A stretch of DNA of 64,000 nt from Arthrobacter celericrescens. GTDB taxonomy: Bacteria; Actinomycetota; Actinomycetes; Actinomycetales; Micrococcaceae. A program made the position numbers and the translations under genes. How positions within the stretch are numbered: position 1 is the stretch's first letter; each line of letters starts with the position of its first letter. Under the pieces are notes generated by a model that saw only the letters and a list, made by a program, of their open reading frames with translations, was not told where the DNA came from and searched no databases. Shown in pieces: positions 57,934 to 64,000 of this stretch. The stretch is taken from contig NZ_QYLP01000031.1 in the NCBI RefSeq assembly GCF_003614925.1, positions 118,437-182,436 on the forward strand, given 5' to 3'.

Positions 57934-60900
57934 CTACTGAGCGGTAGCAGGCTTCACCAGCATCCGTCCGGCCGCAAGTTCCAGGCGGTCGTCGCCGGGG
58001 CCGATGTCAGCAGGATTGTGGGTCACCAGCACCACAGTGTGGTCCTGCAGCCCGGCCCGCAGTTCTGCCATCATGACGGCGGCGGTTCCGGCGTCGAGGT
58101 GGGCGGTGGGCTCGTCGAGCAGCAGCACGTCCGCGCCGCTGAGGAGTGTCCGCGCCATGGCCAGGCGCTGGCGTTCGCCTCCGCTGAGGAAGGAGCCGGA
58201 CGGCCCGATCCTGCTGTCCAGCCCGTCAGGCAGCGCGGCCACGAGCGTGGACAGCCCGACGGCGGCCAGCGCCTGGTGCATCTGCGTTTCGTCCGCCTTC
58301 TTCCCGGCCGGGCGGGCCAGCAGCAGGTTCCCGCGGATGGTCGAGTCGAAGAGGTGGGCCTCCTGGGGGCACCAGGCCGCCTTGCCGCTGAGCCGTACCG
58401 TGCCCGCTGACGGTGGCAGGAAGCCGAGCAGCACCGACAGCAGGGTGGACTTGCCCGCCCCGGACGGCCCGGTGATGGCGATCCAGCGGCCGGGGGCGGC
58501 ATCGGCGTCGATCCCGCTGAACACGGGCGCGCCGCCCGGCCAGCGGGCTTCCAGTCCGCGCAGTTCCAGGCCGGCACGGTTGTCCGGCAGCTCGGGAACG
58601 GGCGTGGGGCCGCGGTCCGTGCCCGGGTCCGCGTCCAGCGCTCCCGTTGCCGCGATGCGCCGCAGCACGGCGGCCAGCGCCGGCGCCTGGCGGACCGCGG
58701 GCACCACGGCGCCGAAGGGCTCAGCCAGCGCCAGCTGCATCAGCACGATCACGGCCAGTACGGCAGCCCCGGGGCCTCCAGGCCGCATCTGCCCGGCACC
58801 GGCCAGTCCGGCGGCGAGGGCCCCCAGGGTGCACGCCAGCACCACGGTTCCCTGCCCGAGCCCTTCGGCCCAGGCGGCACGGCGCGCGGCAGCCGTGGCG
58901 GCGCGGTCCCGGGCCGCGAGCGACTCCAGCACGGTTCCGGCCACCCCGTTGGCGCCCAGTTCGGCGCGGGCATCCAGCGCCGCAGCGATGTCGCGCAGCA
59001 CCAGGGAGCGCAGCTGCTGTTCGGCGCGGGCCGCGTTGCGGTCCGCGAGCAGTGCCGCGAGCGGGGCGAGCAGCAGGGCTGCCGCTGCGGTCACGACGAC
59101 GGCGGGCAGTGCTGCCGGGAGCAGCAGCGCCGTCGCGGTGATCGCCGCAGCGGCGACGGCGAACGCCGAGAGCGGCGGAAGAACGACGCGCGGGATGAGG
59201 TCGCGGAGGGTGTCGACGTCGTCCACCACGGTGCCCAGGACGTTGCCGCCGCGCAAAAGCCTGCGCAGGGACAAGGCGCGCTGGCTGAGCGAGGCCCAGA
59301 GCGCGCCGCGCAGCCGGGTCATCGCGTCGAAGACGAGGTCGTGGACCACGAGGCGTTCGCAGTAGCGCAGCACGGCCCGGCCGATGCCGAAGAACCGGAC
59401 CCCGACGATCGCGCCCAGCAGGTAGAGGATGGGCGGCTGTTCGCTGGCGCGGATGATGAGCCAGCCGGACAGCCCGGACAGTGCCACGGCAAACAGCGCC
59501 GCGAGGGCAGCCAGGAGCACGGCTCCGGTGAAGCGGAACCCCAGCGGGGCGAGGATCCGGGCCAGTGCCTTGAATGGGCCCGGACCGGCGGCGGTGGCGG
59601 TGTCGCGGTGCACGGCGTCCGCCGGTGCAACGGCGCGCTGGGTCGCTTCCCTTGCGGACGCCGCCGTGGCGGGGGCTTCCGTTACGGCCGCGCCTGCACC
59701 CGAGGGGCGCAGCTCCACCACGTGGTCCGCGAGGCCGCGGGTCGCCGCGTCGTGGGCCACGAGGATCACGGTCGCCTTGCCGCGCAGGCCGGTGATCGCG
59801 GCCCGCACGGCGTCGGCGGTGACGGAGTCCAGGTGTGCGGTGGGTTCGTCGAGCAGCAGCACGGTGGCGCCGGCCTTGAGCCGGGCGAGGCCGCGGGCCA
59901 CCGCGACCCGCCGGAGCTCGCCCGGGCTGAGTTCGGCGGGGTTCTTGTCAGCGAGGTGCCCGGCGGCCACCTGGGCCAGGCAGTCCCGGGCCGTCTCCTC
60001 GGCGCCGTCCCCAAGGCCGCACTCTCCCAGGTAGAGGCGCACCTCGGCCTGGACGGTGTCGGCCACCATCGCCGGGTGCTGCGGCACCCAGGCCAGCTTC
60101 CCGGCGTCGGGCCCGCTGAAGCTGCCGCGCACCGAGGCGCCGTTCCCGCCGTCGGCCGCGTTGTCCCGGACTGTTCCGGCCAGCACGCCGAGCACCGTGC
60201 TCTTGCCGCAGCCGCTGGGGCCCGCAAGCGCGGTGACAAGCCCGGCGGGTGCCTCGAAGTCGAGGGGTCCGACGGCGTCGTGCGGGCGCCCGGCGTAGCG
60301 CACCGTGAGTCCGCGGACAGCAAGACCGGCCACGGTAGAACCGGCCTGTGTTCCGTCCCGTTCAGACGTTCCGTCCGATTCGGAACCGAGCCGCCGGCCC
60401 GCCGGGACCCCAAGGACCTCGCCGGTAGTGGCGAGCGCGTCGCGGCCCTCCTCGCTCGCGTGGTGCGCGGTGCCGAGTTCGCGGAGGGGCAGGTAGCAGT
60501 CCGGGGCGAGGATCAGGGCGAGCAGGCCCGCTTCGAGACCCATGTCGCCGTGGACCAGCCGGACGCCGATGAACACCGCCACCACGGCCACGGAAATCGT
60601 GGCGATCAGTTCCAGTGCCAGCGCGGAGAGAAACGCAGTGCTCAGGGTTCCCATGGTGCGGGTGCGGTACTCGGTGGAGAGGTCTTCGAGGGCGGCACGC
60701 TGTTCGCTGGCCCGGCCCAGGCCCACAAGGACCGGCAGGCCCTTGGCCAGCTCCAGGATGTGGTTGGACAGGCGGCGCAGGGTCGCCTGGGCGTCGCGGA
60801 CGCGGTCTTCGGTGTGCTTGCCGATCAGCACCATGAACAGCGGAACCAGCGGCAGGGTCAGCACGATCACCACCGCGCTCAGCCAGTCCGCGAACAGGAT

Positions 60901-61374
60901 CCGGGCGCCCAGCAGCAGCGGGATGGCGGCACAGTTGACCAGGGCGGGCAGGAACTGGGTGTAGTAGTTGTCCAGGGCGTCCAGGCCGCGTGTGGCCAGG
61001 ATCGCCAGGCCACCGTCACTGAGCGGCGCGGCGGAACCAGGCGACCCGGCAGAGCCGTGCGGCGTGCCCGCACCTGCTCCCCCGCCGCGAAGGGCATGCT
61101 CCAGGAGCCTCGCCCGCAGTTCCTCCTTGACGCCGAGCGCGGCGCGGCGCGCGGCAACGCCCTGCCCCCACGTGGCCGCGGCCCGCAGCACGGCGCCCGC
61201 CGCACCCCACACGAGCTGCTCGCGCCAGTCCCCGCTCCCGCCGGCGAGGCCGGCCAAGAGCGAGGCAATGGCCTGGGCCAGCAGCACCAGGGACAGCGCC
61301 TTGAGCGCCGCGAGCAAGCCCAGCAGGTAGAGCGCGGAGCGGGTGGCCGGGCCGGAGGGCAGTGCGGGCTTCAT
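57934..61374 (-). CDS. cydDC: Fused CydD-CydC thiol-reductant ABC exporter
   Basis: A 1146-residue protein joining CydD and CydC, normally two genes. The CydD half has a six-helix membrane domain, Walker A GPSGCGKST, signature LSPGELRRVAVA and Walker B LLLDEPTAHLDS. After a linker rich in Ala/Thr (about residues 555-590) the CydC half begins, with Walker A GPSGAGKST, LSGGERQRLAMA and LLLDEPTAHLDAG. It exports cysteine/glutathione-type thiols (or mycothiol) to the outside of the membrane, which is needed to assemble cytochrome bd. The first signature reads LSPGE rather than LSGGE. It lies three bases behind cydB. Confidence 0.93.
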   Translation of the reverse strand: MKPALPSGPATRSALYLLGLLAALKALSLVLLAQAIASLLAGLAGGSGDWREQLVWGAAGAVLRAAATWGQGVAARRAALGVKEELRARLLEHALRGGGAGAGTPHGSAGSPGSAAPLSDGGLAILATRGLDALDNYYTQFLPALVNCAAIPLLLGARILFADWLSAVVIVLTLPLVPLFMVLIGKHTEDRVRDAQATLRRLSNHILELAKGLPVLVGLGRASEQRAALEDLSTEYRTRTMGTLSTAFLSALALELIATISVAVVAVFIGVRLVHGDMGLEAGLLALILAPDCYLPLRELGTAHHASEEGRDALATTGEVLGVPAGRRLGSESDGTSERDGTQAGSTVAGLAVRGLTVRYAGRPHDAVGPLDFEAPAGLVTALAGPSGCGKSTVLGVLAGTVRDNAADGGNGASVRGSFSGPDAGKLAWVPQHPAMVADTVQAEVRLYLGECGLGDGAEETARDCLAQVAAGHLADKNPAELSPGELRRVAVARGLARLKAGATVLLLDEPTAHLDSVTADAVRAAITGLRGKATVILVAHDAATRGLADHVVELRPSGAGAAVTEAPATAASAREATQRAVAPADAVHRDTATAAGPGPFKALARILAPLGFRFTGAVLLAALAALFAVALSGLSGWLIIRASEQPPILYLLGAIVGVRFFGIGRAVLRYCERLVVHDLVFDAMTRLRGALWASLSQRALSLRRLLRGGNVLGTVVDDVDTLRDLIPRVVLPPLSAFAVAAAAITATALLLPAALPAVVVTAAAALLLAPLAALLADRNAARAEQQLRSLVLRDIAAALDARAELGANGVAGTVLESLAARDRAATAAARRAAWAEGLGQGTVVLACTLGALAAGLAGAGQMRPGGPGAAVLAVIVLMQLALAEPFGAVVPAVRQAPALAAVLRRIAATGALDADPGTDRGPTPVPELPDNRAGLELRGLEARWPGGAPVFSGIDADAAPGRWIAITGPSGAGKSTLLSVLLGFLPPSAGTVRLSGKAAWCPQEAHLFDSTIRGNLLLARPAGKKADETQMHQALAAVGLSTLVAALPDGLDSRIGPSGSFLSGGERQRLAMARTLLSGADVLLLDEPTAHLDAGTAAVMMAELRAGLQDHTVVLVTHNPADIGPGDDRLELAAGRMLVKPATAQ

Positions 61375-61377
61375 CCG

Positions 61378-62463
<1,086 letters not shown>

Positions 62464-62485
62464 GTCCGTAAGTCCTCTGCAGTTC

Positions 62486-64000
62486 CTAGTAGGCGAAAGC
62501 CAGCACGTCGTCGGCGCCCGCGGACGGCGGGGTGCCGCCGTCCCTCTTGTCCTTCTCCGCGCCGTCCGTAGTGGCGTGCGCGAGCTCCGGCATCGCAGAC
62601 GCCACGCCGCCGCGTACGTACTTGACCAGCAGCCGCACCTCGACCACCAGCAGTACTGCATAAATGGCGGACAGGACCACCAGGGAAGCCATGATTTCGC
62701 CCGCGGAAACGCCCGGGGACACGGCGGCGGCGGTGAACATGAACACCTGGTCGATGCCGGAGGGATCGGGGTTCGGGGCCACGACGAAAGGCTGGCGGCC
62801 CATCTCTGTGAAGATCCAGCCGGCGGCGTTGGCACCGAAGGGGGCGAGGATGCCGAACACGGCCAGGCGCATCAGCCAGCGGGCCTGCGGCACGGCGCCC
62901 TTGCGGGTGACCCAGAGCGCCAGCAGCGCGGCGAAGGCGGCGATCCCGCCGAAGCCGATCATCATCCGGAAGCCCCAGTAGGTCACCTCCATGACGGGCA
63001 CGTACTGGATTTCCGCACCGGCGCGGTCACCGTAGAGCGCGTTGTCCGGCAGGTGGGTGCCGTACTTCTCCTGGTATTCGGAGAGCAGGCTGTTCACGCC
63101 CTTGACCTCGGTGGTGAAGTCGCCCTTGGCCAGGTAGGACAGGATGCCGGGAACCTCGATCACGGCCACGATGTCGTCGCAGTTCTTGCCGCCCAGGTTT
63201 CCCACGCTCAGGACGGAGAAGCCGGTGCCGTCGTGGCAGGCGGCCTCCGCAGCGGCCATCTTCATGGGCTGCTGCTCGAACATCAGCTTGCCCTGGAGGT
63301 CACCGGTCAGGGCGGTGCCGGCGAAGGAGATCATCGCGACGACGGCGCCGATCCGCAGCGAGCGGATCCAGACCGTGTAGTCGGCCTTGTCGCGGCCGGG
63401 GATGGCGGCGCTGCCGGGGATGAGCCGGCCGTCCTTGCCCACGGTGTCGATGCCGTCGTGGCGGCGGCGCCACAGGTGGTACCAGGCGATGCCCAGCAGG
63501 AAGGCGCCGGCCACTCCGAGGGCGCCGAAGAGCGTGTGCGGGACGGCCACGAGGGCGGTGTTGTTGGTGAAGACGGCCCAGGCGTCGGTCATGACGGGCC
63601 GGCCGTCGATCATCTCCACGCCCACCGGGTGCTGCATCCAGGAGTTGGCCACGATGATGAAGTAGGCGGAGAAGAGCGAACCGATGACGGCGATCCACAG
63701 GCAGGCGAGGTGCACGCCACGCTTGAGCTGCTTCCAACCGAAGATCCAGAGGCCCAGGAAGGTGGACTCCACGAAGAACGCCAGCAGGGCCTCAAGCGCT
63801 AGCGGGGCGCCGAAGACGTCACCCACGAAGCGGCTGTATTCGCTCCAGGCCATGCCGAACTGGAATTCCTGGACGATGCCGGTGGCCACGCCCATGATGA
63901 AGTTGATCAGGAAGAGCTTGCCCCAGAACTTGGTCATCCGCAGGTATTCGGGCTTGCCCGTGCGGTACCAGAGGGTCTGGATGATGGCGACGACGAGGCC
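62486..64000 (-). CDS. cydA: Cytochrome bd oxidase subunit I, cut by the window end
   Basis: The readable part is 504 codons and begins inside helix 2; the N terminus with the first heme-ligand His is beyond the window. The in-frame continuation past the internal ATG at 63937 reads GLVVAIIQTLWYRTGKPEYLR up to 64000, so the real start lies upstream. Conserved regions: MTKFWGKLFLINFIMGVATGIVQEFQFGM, His-containing VPHTLFGALGVAGAFLLGIAWYHLWRR, the quinol Q-loop region, and WGFRMMIGFGG with the heme Met ligand. It is the first gene of the cydABDC operon. Confidence 0.95.
   Translation of the reverse strand, partial: GLVVAIIQTLWYRTGKPEYLRMTKFWGKLFLINFIMGVATGIVQEFQFGMAWSEYSRFVGDVFGAPLALEALLAFFVESTFLGLWIFGWKQLKRGVHLACLWIAVIGSLFSAYFIIVANSWMQHPVGVEMIDGRPVMTDAWAVFTNNTALVAVPHTLFGALGVAGAFLLGIAWYHLWRRRHDGIDTVGKDGRLIPGSAAIPGRDKADYTVWIRSLRIGAVVAMISFAGTALTGDLQGKLMFEQQPMKMAAAEAACHDGTGFSVLSVGNLGGKNCDDIVAVIEVPGILSYLAKGDFTTEVKGVNSLLSEYQEKYGTHLPDNALYGDRAGAEIQYVPVMEVTYWGFRMMIGFGGIAAFAALLALWVTRKGAVPQARWLMRLAVFGILAPFGANAAGWIFTEMGRQPFVVAPNPDPSGIDQVFMFTAAAVSPGVSAGEIMASLVVLSAIYAVLLVVEVRLLVKYVRGGVASAMPELAHATTDGAEKDKRDGGTPPSAGADDVLAFAY

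Overview
The window is about 64 kb of high-GC chromosomal DNA from an actinobacterium, most likely an Arthrobacter-type member of the Micrococcaceae. This rests on the gene families present (SepH, DUF3000 beside RNase D, DUF3159/DUF3710/DUF4193/DUF3093/DUF5998/DUF6421 proteins, a fused CydDC, a pair of TrkA proteins beside a KimA-like permease) and on frequent GTG/TTG starts and TAnnnT -10 boxes placed for leaderless mRNAs. I see no rRNA, tRNA, CRISPR array, phage or insertion sequence.

Layout. 0-3.3 kb: amino-acid permease, MT0933-type small protein, BenE-type transporter. 3.3-9 kb: ZapE, a sulfur-transfer block (rhodanese SseA, SufE, YbaK deacylase), an alpha/beta hydrolase, an unknown protein and MsrB. 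9-14.4 kb: DUF6421 protein translationally coupled to an SDR, a threonine aldolase, DUF3000 protein and RNase D. 14.4-17.5 kb: a membrane protein/histidine kinase/response regulator operon. 17.7-21.1 kb: fadA-fadB beta-oxidation operon behind a perfect 16-bp palindrome. 21.2-26.6 kb, minus strand: aldo/keto reductase, frameshifted nucleoside hydrolase and a complete ECF importer (S, T, fused A), a candidate nucleoside-type uptake and salvage unit. 26.6-30 kb: HhH protein, unknown protein, DUF402 protein and dxs. 30.1-33.5 kb: a small accessory block (flavin oxidoreductase, ICMT-like methyltransferase, GerW-like protein, NTF2-like protein) lying between dxs and aconitase, with hairpins at both edges.

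33.6-46.6 kb is the conserved actinobacterial core that, as I remember it, parallels the Rv2689c-Rv2699c neighbourhood of Mycobacterium tuberculosis: acnA, TrmA-type RNA methyltransferase, KimA-like permease diverging from two TrkA proteins, DUF3159, OB-fold protein, DUF3710, dut, DUF3093, DUF4193, then sepH. 46.6-57.9 kb: thymidine kinase, phosphodiesterase and DUF5998 operon, a large GNAT/acyl-CoA-synthetase fusion, parC, VOC, DinB, nitronate monooxygenase and a double-GNAT protein. 57.9-64 kb: the cytochrome bd operon (cydA, cut by the window end; cydB; fused cydDC).

The most interesting signals are regulatory and contextual: an inverted repeat shared by the divergent potassium promoters; an iron-box-like palindrome inside the acnA promoter; the palindrome overlapping the fadA promoter region; a recurrent leaderless promoter geometry at eight genes; terminator hairpins that overlap the next gene's promoter; and the nucleoside hydrolase/ECF cluster carrying a single-base frameshift. 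No single dramatic new defence or mobile system is evident.
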